From Microbacterium sp. EST19A (GTDB lineage: Bacteria; Actinomycetota; Actinomycetes; Actinomycetales; Microbacteriaceae): 64,000 nucleotides of DNA. The translations under genes were made by a program, and so were the position numbers. Positions 57,384 through 64,000 of the stretch are shown one piece after another. Numbering within the stretch: the first letter of the stretch is position 1; each line of letters starts with the position of its first letter. Below the pieces are notes generated by a model. The model made no database searches, had not been told where the DNA came from, and saw only the letters and a program-made list of their open reading frames with translations. The DNA is taken from contig NZ_JAHXYZ010000001.1 of NCBI RefSeq assembly GCF_019969685.1, forward strand, positions 1,736,001-1,800,000. Direction: 5' to 3'.

Positions 57384-58369
57384 CCTCGACCGACTCCCAC
57401 GATGTGCTGATCACCACCGCGTTCCTCGAACCCGGCGACGAAGTGGATCGGATGCTGCGCTCCGCAGGTCTCACGACCCACCATGAGCCCGAGCTGGCGC
57501 AGCTCTCCCCGGCGGACCGAGCCCGGACGCTGTCCGGCGTGCGCGCGATCATCGCGGGGACCCGGCCGCTCGGCGAGGACGACCTCGCGCTCGCGACCGA
57601 CCTGCAGCTCATCGTGCGGACGGGGGTCGGCTACGACAGCGTCGACGTGCCGGCCGCCACCGCACGGCGGGTACCCGTGTGCGTCACGCCCGGCGCCAAC
57701 CGCCAGGCCGTCGCCGAGCACGTCTTCGCCCTCGCGCTGGCCTGTGCCCGGCGCATCCCCGAGAACGTGAGCAACCTGGCCGCGGGGACATGGCAGCAGC
57801 TCACGGGCCGGGAACTGCACGGATCGACCCTCGGAATCCTCGGACTCGGATCGATCGGCAAGGCGGTCGCGACGATCGCCGCCGGCTTCGGCATGAACAT
57901 CGTCGCCTACGACCCGTACTTCGACGAGGGATTCGCCGCGACCCACGGCATCCGTCGCCTCGGTCTCGACGAGCTGCTGCGCGAGGCCGACTTCGTGACC
58001 CTGCATCTCTTCCTCGACGAATCGACGCGGAACCTCATCGACGCCTCCCGTCTGGCTCTGATGAAGGACGACGCGGTACTCATCAACACCGCGCGCGGCG
58101 GCATCGTCGACGAGGACGCGCTGGTCGACGCCGTGCGGAACGGGCGCATCGGCGGCGCCGCCCTCGACGTCTTCGCGGACGAGCCGCTGGGCGCGTCGAG
58201 CCCGCTCCTGCACACCCCGGGCATCCTCGCGACCACCCACGTCGCCGGCGCCACCCGCGAGGCTCGAGGCGAGTCGGGCCGCATGGCGGCGCGCAACGTG
58301 ATCGGCGCCCTCGGCGGCGCGGCCCCGGAATTCGTGGTCAACCCGCAGTACAACGCGGTGTCCGCATGA
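57380..58369 (+). CDS. D-2-hydroxyacid dehydrogenase (PGDH-like)
   Basis: A 329-residue D-isomer-specific 2-hydroxyacid dehydrogenase. GLGSIG (155-160) binds NAD; catalytic residues appear as Arg in NTARGGIVDED, Glu in FADEPL and His in TTHVAGATREA. The GTG start overlaps the preceding stop and has a GAAGGAGGG site. In the operon it would oxidise a 2-hydroxy acid to a 2-oxo acid before the isomerase, kinase and aldolase steps. Known tetronate clusters use a different (LtnD-type) dehydrogenase, so this is a substitution worth noting. Confidence 0.9.
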   Translation: MTSTDSHDVLITTAFLEPGDEVDRMLRSAGLTTHHEPELAQLSPADRARTLSGVRAIIAGTRPLGEDDLALATDLQLIVRTGVGYDSVDVPAATARRVPVCVTPGANRQAVAEHVFALALACARRIPENVSNLAAGTWQQLTGRELHGSTLGILGLGSIGKAVATIAAGFGMNIVAYDPYFDEGFAATHGIRRLGLDELLREADFVTLHLFLDESTRNLIDASRLALMKDDAVLINTARGGIVDEDALVDAVRNGRIGGAALDVFADEPLGASSPLLHTPGILATTHVAGATREARGESGRMAARNVIGALGGAAPEFVVNPQYNAVSA

Positions 58370-59172
58370 TCATCGAGACGTCGTCGGGCCCGGTGCGCCT
58401 CGCGGCCAACCTGAAGTGGATGTTCACCGAGGTGCCGTTCGCCGAGCGCTTCACCGCCGCCGCCCAGGCGGGCTTCACCGCGGTGGAGTTCGCGTCGCCG
58501 TACGAGCTCGCGCCCACCGAGGTGCGTCGGCTGCTGGACGATGCCGGGCTGGCGCAGATCCTCATCAACACGCCGGCAGGTGCTCCGGGTTCTCGCACGG
58601 CCTCGGGTGCCGCCTACGTGCCCGGAGCGCGACAGAAGTTCCGCGACGGCGTGCTGCGCGCGCTCGAGTACGCGGCGGTCCTGGACGCCCGCGTCGTCCA
58701 CGTCATGGCCGGCATCAAGCCCGCCGAGGCCGATGCCGAGTCGGCCTTCGCGACGTACGTGACGAACATCGCGTGGGCGGCCGAGCAGGCGCGGGGTACG
58801 GGAGTGCGTCTCGCGCTGGAGGCGATCAACAAGCGCGATCAGCCCGGCTACGGGCTGGCATCGATGGAGACGGCGGCGGCGGTCGCGGAGGCCGTCGATC
58901 CGGATGTCGTCGGCGTGCTGTTCGACGTCTATCACGCGCAGGTCGACCGCGGGAACGTCATCGAGCGCTTCGAGCAGCTGCATCCCCTGGTCGCACACGT
59001 GCAGATCGCCGACAACCCGGGGCGCGGTGAGCCGGGCACCGGCGAGATCGCCTACGAGCGCGTGCTCGCCCGCATCGCGCAGAGCGGCTACGCCGGCTGG
59101 ATCGGATGCGAGTACGCACCCGTCGCCGGTACCCGTGAAGGCTTGTCCTGGATCGAGAGGAGCATCCGATGA
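58366..59172 (+). CDS. otnI: Hydroxypyruvate-isomerase-like protein (2-oxo-tetronate isomerase)
   Basis: A 268-residue AP-endonuclease-2-type TIM barrel. LAANLKWMFTEVPFAERFTA and GFTAVEFASPYEL are characteristic of hydroxypyruvate isomerase/OtnI; metal ligands include Glu in LALEAINKRD, Asp and His in LFDVYHAQVD, and Glu in IGCEYAP. OtnI converts 2-oxo- to 3-oxo-tetronate. The kinase and decarboxylating aldolase of that pathway follow two genes later, supporting the name. It is coupled by ATGA on both sides. Confidence 0.85.
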   Translation: MIIETSSGPVRLAANLKWMFTEVPFAERFTAAAQAGFTAVEFASPYELAPTEVRRLLDDAGLAQILINTPAGAPGSRTASGAAYVPGARQKFRDGVLRALEYAAVLDARVVHVMAGIKPAEADAESAFATYVTNIAWAAEQARGTGVRLALEAINKRDQPGYGLASMETAAAVAEAVDPDVVGVLFDVYHAQVDRGNVIERFEQLHPLVAHVQIADNPGRGEPGTGEIAYERVLARIAQSGYAGWIGCEYAPVAGTREGLSWIERSIR

Positions 59173-59837
59173 CCGACCACAGAATCGCGCTCATCAGCGC
59201 CACGCCGCTCGCGATCGCGCCGGCCGCGGCCGCGATCTCCGCCGCCCTTCCCGGCGCGACCGTGTGGAACCTGCTCGACGATCGACTGCTCGCCGACGCC
59301 CGCACCGCGGGGGGCATCACCGGAGCGCTCGCCGCCCGGATGGACGGCCTCATCGAGATCGCTCTCGCGGGCGGCGCCGACGGCGTGCTGCTCACCTGCT
59401 CCCAGTTCGGTGATCGTGCCGACCGGCGCGAGCGCGAGGTCGACGGCGCCGCCGTCCTCTCCGCCGACGGTCCGCTGTTCGCGGAGGCCGTGGCCGCCGC
59501 ACCCGCCCGCGTGCTGCTCGTGGCCTCTCTCGAGTCGGCCGCGGATGACAGTGCGACGCGGTTGACGAGCGCCTTCAGCGAAGCCGGGTCATCCGCGCGC
59601 GCGCACACCGTCGTCGTCCCCGAGGCGGCGGTGCCTCTTCCCGCGTCGGCGCTCGTCGACGTGCTCGCGACGGCGATCTCCGGCGTCGAGGAGCCGTACG
59701 ACCTGGTCGTGCTCGCCCAGTACTCGCTCGCGGAGGCCGCGGGTCCCCTCGCCGAGCGCTTCGGTGCGGTGGTCCTCGACGGGCCGTCCGCCGCCGCACG
59801 CCGACTGACGGCCGCGCTCGAGGAGAGTTCTCGATGA
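59169..59837 (+). CDS. Asp/Glu/hydantoin racemase-like protein
   Basis: A 222-residue protein of the aspartate/glutamate racemase fold. The first catalytic cysteine is present (GVLLTCSQFGD). The second, expected in the C-terminal half, is replaced: the corresponding segment reads DLVVLAQYSLAEAAG. A two-base racemisation is therefore unlikely; a one-cysteine decarboxylase, lyase or isomerase role, as in AMDase/maleate isomerase relatives, is possible. It lies between otnI and otnK homologues with overlapping stops on both sides, so it should act in the same pathway. Confidence 0.8.
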   Translation: MTDHRIALISATPLAIAPAAAAISAALPGATVWNLLDDRLLADARTAGGITGALAARMDGLIEIALAGGADGVLLTCSQFGDRADRREREVDGAAVLSADGPLFAEAVAAAPARVLLVASLESAADDSATRLTSAFSEAGSSARAHTVVVPEAAVPLPASALVDVLATAISGVEEPYDLVVLAQYSLAEAAGPLAERFGAVVLDGPSAAARRLTAALEESSR

Positions 59838-61060
59838 TCGGCGTCATCGCCGACGACGTCACCGGGGCGACCGACGTGGCCGCAGCCCTGCGGCGTGCCG
59901 GCCTGCGCACCCTCCTCGCACTGGGCACCGACATCGCCGAGGCCTCGGTCGACCCCGACGGGATCGTCATCGGTCTGAAGACGCGGTCGCTGCCCGCGGA
60001 CGAGGCCGTCGCGCAGAGCCTCGCCGCGCTCGCCGTGCTGCGGGAGCGGGGAGCCGATCGCATCTACATCAAGTACTGCTCGACGTTCGACTCCACGGCC
60101 GAGGGCAACATCGGCCCGATCACCGAAGCGGTCGCCGAAGCGCTCGGCGCCGACCTGGTGGTGACGACGCCCGCCGCGCCCCTGCACGGTCGCACCGTCT
60201 ACCGAGGCCACCTCTTCGTCGGCGACGTCCTGCTCGCAGAGACCCACATGCGCGATCACCCCGTGACGCCCATGCGCGACTCGTCGGTCCTCCGCCTGCT
60301 CGCCGCCCAGTCCGCGCACCCGGTCGGGATGCTGCCGCTCGAGGTCGTGCAACGAGGTGCCGACGCTGTCCGAGAGGCGATGGATCGCGCCCGCGCCGAC
60401 GGCATCCGGCAGCTCATCGCCGACGCCGTCACCGACGCCGATCTCGCCGTGCTCGCGGATGCCGCCGGAGACGAGCTGCTCGTCGCGGGGTCTGCGGGCC
60501 TCGTCGGGGCGCTCGCCCTGCGCGAGACGGTGGCCGGCGAACCGGCCCCCGAACCCCCTCCCGGCCGCACCGCGATCATCGCGGGCAGCTGCTCTCGCCG
60601 CACCCTGGAGCAGATCGACGGGTTCATCGCATCCGGGCTCCCCGCGTATCGCGTGGCTGCCGAACCCGACGACTCCGCCGAGGATCTGGCCGCCCGCGCC
60701 CTGGAGTGGTGGGACCGTCAGCCGTCCGATGCATCGGCGCTCATCTACTCGTCCAGTCCCGCCTCGGAGCGTCGCCAGGAGGTGCCGGGCGCCGGCGAGC
60801 TGTACGAGCGCACCGCCGGTCTCGTCGCCGCGGCGCTCGCCGATCGCGGCGTGACACGGATGCTCATCGCCGGTGGCGAGACCTCGGGTGAGGTCATCCG
60901 GTCCCTGGGTACGGCCGTGGCCGTCGTGGAGGAGGAGGTCGCGCCCGGCGCCCCGTGGATCCACGACGAGAAGCGCGACGTGCACCTCGTGCTCAAGTCG
61001 GGGAACTTCGGCGACGAAGACCTGTTCATCGACGTCGCGCGGCAGGGGACGCGGTCGTGA
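59834..61060 (+). CDS. otnK: Four-carbon acid sugar kinase (DUF1537, OtnK-like)
   Basis: A 408-residue kinase of the OtnK/DtnK family (former DUF1537). Markers: MIGVIADDVTGATDVAAALR at the start, TIIAGSCSRRT-like RTAIIAGSCSRRTLEQID in the middle, LIAGGETSGEVIRSLG and LVLKSGNFGDEDLF at the end. It would phosphorylate a 3-oxo-tetronate or related sugar acid for the aldolase encoded next. It is coupled by ATGA to the racemase-like gene and by GTGA to the aldolase gene. Substrate length (C4 or other) is not proven. Confidence 0.9.
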   Translation: MIGVIADDVTGATDVAAALRRAGLRTLLALGTDIAEASVDPDGIVIGLKTRSLPADEAVAQSLAALAVLRERGADRIYIKYCSTFDSTAEGNIGPITEAVAEALGADLVVTTPAAPLHGRTVYRGHLFVGDVLLAETHMRDHPVTPMRDSSVLRLLAAQSAHPVGMLPLEVVQRGADAVREAMDRARADGIRQLIADAVTDADLAVLADAAGDELLVAGSAGLVGALALRETVAGEPAPEPPPGRTAIIAGSCSRRTLEQIDGFIASGLPAYRVAAEPDDSAEDLAARALEWWDRQPSDASALIYSSSPASERRQEVPGAGELYERTAGLVAAALADRGVTRMLIAGGETSGEVIRSLGTAVAVVEEEVAPGAPWIHDEKRDVHLVLKSGNFGDEDLFIDVARQGTRS

Positions 61061-61695
61061 GCGCGGAAGCCCGCCGCGCGATCGAGCGCGTCGCGCACTC
61101 CATCCACCGTCGGGGCCTGACCCACGGGCGCACCGGCAATCTCGCGGTGCGGGAGGGTGAGCGTGTGCTCGTCACCCCGACCGGCGTCAGCCTCGCCGAC
61201 ATCGACGCGGACGGACTGTCGGTCGTGGCTCTCGACGGCACGCACATCGACGGACCGCCGCCGACGAAGGAGGCGTTCCTGCACGTCGCGATGCTGCGGG
61301 TGCGCCCCGAAGCGCACGCGGTGGTGCACACCCACTCCGTCCACTCGGCAGCGGTGTCGTGCCTGTCCGGCATCGATGCCGATGATCCGATCCCGCCGCT
61401 CACGGCCTACTACGGCATGCGGATCGGGACGCTGCGGATGCTTCCCTACTTCGCGCCGGGCGACCCGGCCGCGACGAGCGCGGTCGAGGAGGCCGCACGC
61501 GCGTCGCACGCCCTGCTGCTGCGCAACCACGGTCCGGTCGTCGCCGGCGTCGACCTGGACGCAGCGCTGGATGCCGTCGAAGAGCTCGAGCACACGGCGC
61601 AGCTCTTCCTCCTCACCCGCGGCCTGGCCACGGCTCCCCTCACCCCGGCGCAGCTGAGCGCGCTCGCTGCTCCCTCCGGAAGGACTCACCCGTGA
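61057..61695 (+). CDS. otnC: Class II aldolase (OtnC-like 3-oxo-tetronate-4-phosphate decarboxylase)
   Basis: A 212-residue class II aldolase/adducin-family protein. GRTGNLAVREGERVLVTPTG, zinc histidines in VVHTHSVHS and RNHGPVVAG, and the acidic KEAFLH (catalytic Glu) are visible. Next to OtnK and OtnI homologues it is best read as OtnC, which decarboxylates 3-oxo-tetronate-4-phosphate to a triose phosphate. The GTG start overlaps the kinase stop; its own stop overlaps the next GTG. Confidence 0.9.
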   Translation: MSAEARRAIERVAHSIHRRGLTHGRTGNLAVREGERVLVTPTGVSLADIDADGLSVVALDGTHIDGPPPTKEAFLHVAMLRVRPEAHAVVHTHSVHSAAVSCLSGIDADDPIPPLTAYYGMRIGTLRMLPYFAPGDPAATSAVEEAARASHALLLRNHGPVVAGVDLDAALDAVEELEHTAQLFLLTRGLATAPLTPAQLSALAAPSGRTHP

Positions 61696-62369
61696 TCACC
61701 CTGTACAGCGGTCTCGTCGTCAAGAACCCCCTCGTCGAGCAGGTCATCCCCGCCTTCGAACGCGAGACGGGCACCCGCATCGAGGCGACGTTCGAGCCCA
61801 CCACCGTGCTGCTCGACCGCATCGCCGCGGGGGAGCGCCCGGATCTGGTGCTGGGGGTCTCGTCGGCGGTGACCGCTCTCGCGGCCGACGGCGTGCTGGA
61901 CCCGTCGCGTACCGCGGAGATCGCCGTGTCGGCCGTGGGGTTCGCGCGGCTCGCCGGCTCGCCCGCGCCCGCCGAGGCGTCAGAGGACGCGTTCCTCGAC
62001 TACCTGCTCGCGGCCCGCGCCGTGGCGTACACGCTCAGCGGGGCGAGTGGCCTGCACTTCATGAAGGTCCTTCGCGAGCGCGGACTCCTCGAGCGCATCG
62101 ACGAGCGAGCCGTCCGCTTCGAGAGCGGCTTGACGGTCGACGCGGTGCTCGACGGCCGTGCCGACGTCGCCATCCAGCAGATCAGCGAGCTGCGGTCGGT
62201 GTCCGGCGCACAGATCGTCGAGCCGATACCGCACGGCCTGCAGTCGTACGGTCGCTTCGCCGTCGGCGCCCGTCCTGGGGCGGGCGAGGATGCCGCGCGG
62301 TTCGTCACCCTCTTGACCGAGACGTCGGCGCAGGACGCGTTCGCCGCCTTCGGGCTGTCCCGTCCCTGA
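61692..62369 (+). CDS. Periplasmic-binding-fold protein without signal peptide (ModA-like)
   Basis: A 225-residue protein with a type 2 periplasmic-binding fold like ModA or iron-binding proteins: ITLYSGLVVKNPLVEQVIPA, FEPTTVLLDRIAAGERPDLV, AYTLSGASGLHFMKVLRERG and GRADVAIQQISEL. It begins directly with the first strand, so it has no signal peptide and no lipobox and should stay in the cytoplasm. The GTG start overlaps the aldolase stop. No permease gene is near. It may be a ligand sensor, storage protein or enzyme of the pathway rather than a transport component. Confidence 0.8.
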   Translation: MITLYSGLVVKNPLVEQVIPAFERETGTRIEATFEPTTVLLDRIAAGERPDLVLGVSSAVTALAADGVLDPSRTAEIAVSAVGFARLAGSPAPAEASEDAFLDYLLAARAVAYTLSGASGLHFMKVLRERGLLERIDERAVRFESGLTVDAVLDGRADVAIQQISELRSVSGAQIVEPIPHGLQSYGRFAVGARPGAGEDAARFVTLLTETSAQDAFAAFGLSRP

Positions 62370-62391
62370 CCCCTGTACGAGGAGAACACCC

Positions 62392-63378
62392 ATGAGAAAA
62401 GTCGTGGTCGACACCGACACCGGTGTGGACGATGCCCTGGCCCTGATGCTGCTGGCCGCCGACCCCGAGGTCGAGATCGTTGCGGTGATCAGCGTCTTCG
62501 GCAACACCACCGGAGAGCGTGCCGCCGACAACGCCCGCTACGTGCTGGAGACCTGCGGGCGCCAGGATGTTCCGGTCTACCGGGGCGCGGATGCCCCTCT
62601 GTTCCAGGAGCTTCGCCTGAATCCCGGCATCCACGGCGAGGACGGCTTCGGCAACACCGGTCTGCGCCCGGCCAGCCCCGTGGCGTCGGAGCCTCGCGGA
62701 GTCCCTGTCCTGCTCGACCTGCTCGATGAGCACGAGGGAGAGCTCGACTACCTCGCGCTCGGTCCGCAGACGAACCTCGCGACCGCGCTCGATGCGGAGC
62801 CCCGGCTGCTCGAACGGCTGCGGTCGACCACGATCGTCGGCACGCTCGGACCGGCGCTGTACCACGACACCGCGCCCTGGGAGGATCGCCGGTTCCGCGT
62901 CTCGCGCGACCCCAACGTGTCCTTCGACATCGACGCCGCGCGCATCGTCGCCCAGCATGCGGGCGACGTCACCTGGTGCGGACCGTACGTCACGCGCCAG
63001 GCCCTCGTTCCCGAGGACTTCTTCCTCGACATCGCGTCGAGGACCGGCTTCGCTCCGGCGCAGCTGATCACCGAGATCAGTCGGGACTACGCCGGGTTCT
63101 ACTCGCGCTCCTACCCGCAGCCGGAAGGTCGACGCGTCATGGGCATCAACGACAGCATGGCGGTCGCGAGTCTGCTGCATCCCGAGCTCGTGACCGGCGC
63201 GGTCATGCGCCCGCTGGAGACATTCCTCGATCCCGAGACGGGTGACCGCTACCTCGCCGGAGTGCATCCGGTGAAGAACGAGACGCGGCCTGTTCACCGG
63301 GTCGTGTTCGACATGGATTTCGACGGTGTGCTCGAGCGCATCGGCGAGGTGCTTCGGCGTCCGCTCCCGTGGCGCTGA
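62392..63378 (+). CDS. Inosine-uridine-type nucleoside hydrolase
   Basis: A 328-residue nucleoside hydrolase. The calcium-binding N-terminus VVDTDTGVDDALAL (Asp cluster, 6-19) is the family signature; SVFGNTTGERAADNARYVLE, ALGPQTNLATAL and the late Asp/His region (GINDSMAVAS) also match. It cleaves the N-glycosidic bond of ribonucleosides or similar compounds, freeing base and sugar. A GAGGAG site precedes the ATG, 22 bases after the ModA-like gene. A cytidine-deaminase-like gene is convergent just beyond, so nucleoside use seems part of this locus. Confidence 0.9.
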   Translation: MRKVVVDTDTGVDDALALMLLAADPEVEIVAVISVFGNTTGERAADNARYVLETCGRQDVPVYRGADAPLFQELRLNPGIHGEDGFGNTGLRPASPVASEPRGVPVLLDLLDEHEGELDYLALGPQTNLATALDAEPRLLERLRSTTIVGTLGPALYHDTAPWEDRRFRVSRDPNVSFDIDAARIVAQHAGDVTWCGPYVTRQALVPEDFFLDIASRTGFAPAQLITEISRDYAGFYSRSYPQPEGRRVMGINDSMAVASLLHPELVTGAVMRPLETFLDPETGDRYLAGVHPVKNETRPVHRVVFDMDFDGVLERIGEVLRRPLPWR

Positions 63379-63394
63379 CGGTCTGAGAATGCGG

Positions 63395-63435
63395 CCCGCG
63401 CGGCGGCCCTCGCACGTCGAGCGTCGCCGCGCGGG
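63395..63435. terminator. Bidirectional terminator hairpin
   Basis: CCCGCGCGGCG and CGCCGCGCGGG form an 11-bp GC stem around a 19-base loop, between the convergent nucleoside hydrolase and deaminase genes. Confidence 0.75.
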
Positions 63436-63441
63436 GGCAGC

Positions 63442-63858
63442 CTATTCGTAGGTGCGCGCCCGCACCCAGGGCATCGGCAGCAGATCGCCCGCCTCGACCG
63501 ACACGACTCGGCCGCCGCCTTCGTCGGCGAGGGTGCGGATGCCGGGGGCGATCGCCGGCACGACCTCACGGCACACGCCGCAGGGGTTCACGACGACCGC
63601 GGTGCCGTCGGCTCGCAGTCCGACCGAGACCATCACCTCGATGGTCTCCTCGCCCCCGATCCTGGCATTGGCGAGAGCCGAGCTCTCGGCGCAGACGCTC
63701 ACCCGCGGGGATCGCAGACTGAGGCCGAGATAGACCTCGCCCGATGCGCCGCGGGCAGCGGCGGCGACGCGGTGGGCGTCGGCATCATGCGCGCGCACGA
63801 GGAGGTCGGATGCGGCGTCGATGAGCTGCGCATCGGAGTCGCTCAGCGGAGATCTCAC
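63442..63858 (-). CDS. Cytidine-deaminase-like protein
   Basis: A 138-residue deaminase-fold protein. Zinc and catalysis motifs are Cys56-Ala57-Glu58 (VCAESSAL) and Pro92-Cys93-x2-Cys96 (NPCGVCREV), as in cytidine deaminase, where the first ligand is also Cys. It would convert cytidine-type nucleosides to uridine-type. The GTG at 63858 has an AGAGGAA site. It is convergent with the nucleoside hydrolase, and its promoter holds the CTATAGTATAG palindrome. Blasticidin-S-deaminase-like activity is an alternative. Confidence 0.87.
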   Translation of the reverse strand: MRSPLSDSDAQLIDAASDLLVRAHDADAHRVAAAARGASGEVYLGLSLRSPRVSVCAESSALANARIGGEETIEVMVSVGLRADGTAVVVNPCGVCREVVPAIAPGIRTLADEGGGRVVSVEAGDLLPMPWVRARTYE

Positions 63859-63892
63859 GTGATTCCTCTTTCCATCATCGGGGAGAATATTG

Positions 63893-63903
63893 CTATAGTA
63901 TAG
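63893..63903. promoter_or_regulatory. Palindrome CTATAGTATAG in a divergent promoter
   Basis: A perfect 11-bp palindrome contains TATACT on the minus strand (-10 for the deaminase gene) and TATAGT on the plus strand (possible -10 for the gene starting at 63963). Its half CTATACTAT also overlaps the -10 of the operon at 55757. It is a candidate site for the GntR protein at 55065-55727. Confidence 0.6.
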
Positions 63904-63962
63904 TCAGAATCGGATCGGCTTCCCGTGATGCGAGCACCCTGCTGTACGACAGGACTCGGCCC

Positions 63963-64000
63963 ATGACCAGGAGTTATCCGCACGCACAGGTCGATCGCCC
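63963..64000 (+). CDS. Start of an unidentified gene, cut by window edge
   Basis: An ATG at 63963 opens MTRSYPHAQVDR to the end of the window, with AGGA eight to eleven bases upstream and a possible TATAGT promoter box at 63894-63899. Only 12 codons are visible. It could be the first gene of a divergent unit (the pathway lacks a transporter gene), but nothing in the sequence identifies it. Confidence 0.35.
   Translation, partial: MTRSYPHAQVDR

Noticed and set aside
1..64000. tRNA, rRNA, insertion sequences, prophage or plasmid features
   Set aside because: No cloverleaf, rRNA segment, transposase, integrase or phage structural gene was seen in either strand.

Overview
The window is about 70% G+C, packed with translationally coupled genes, and has Tat and lipobox export signals, GTG starts, many apparently leaderless genes and a very high density of the hexamer GGATGC/GCATCC. 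Together these point to a chromosomal stretch of a Gram-positive actinobacterium, most likely Microbacterium or another Microbacteriaceae. The genus is an inference from composition and gene families; no rRNA is present.

Layout. 1-8.3 kb: a catabolic island with two histidinol-dehydrogenase-superfamily enzymes (not a histidine operon), an SDR, an NTF2-like protein, a bicupin and a nitrilase, run by a LacI-type and a LysR-type regulator. 8.4-19 kb: housekeeping and cell-surface genes, including an ArsR/SRPBCC pair, an amine oxidase whose domains are circularly permuted, RNase HI, an M4 protease with an emfourin-like inhibitor, and two secreted AztD-like proteins behind a Zur/Fur-type box. 19-24 kb: a sugar ABC importer with a GH63-like glycosidase. 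24-26 kb: a UBP zinc finger and a CNMP-binding/thioredoxin-reductase-like protein. 26-32 kb: a CUT2-type monosaccharide importer with a ROK regulator. 32.5-40.4 kb: a GntR regulator divergent from an unusual operon of GH42 beta-galactosidase, GcvPA, GcvPB, an AcoX-like protein and an SDR. 40.4-48.5 kb: small regulator/enzyme pairs, a zinc-ribbon SDR, a NodB-type lipoprotein and an epoxide hydrolase. 48.6-53.2 kb: a two-component system divergent from VanY-like, Alr-like and Ddl-like genes, an order reminiscent of D-Ala-D-Ser glycopeptide-resistance clusters. 55-64 kb: a GntR-controlled, nearly fully coupled operon combining tetronate (acid-sugar) catabolism with a nucleoside hydrolase, divergent from a cytidine-deaminase-like gene.

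The genes connect through shared DNA sites. GCATACG-type palindromes link the hisD-like gene and the NTF2/cupin operon. A 13-bp core, GTATACAGAATAC, links the 19 kb ABC importer with the 33 kb GH42 operon, suggesting one GntR regulon. CTATA-type palindromes flank the 55-64 kb operon.

The most unusual non-coding signal is a family of roughly 70-80 bp hairpins at 8.45, 38.65, 46.10, 46.23 and 48.54 kb. In each, both arms contain the same short motif twice, with a period of 18-19 bp, although the motif itself differs between copies. One copy lies in frame inside the AcoX-like gene. A related 129-130 bp tandem block lies at 5.7-6.0 kb. The most unusual protein is the circularly permuted, Tat-exported amine oxidase at 10.6-12.0 kb.
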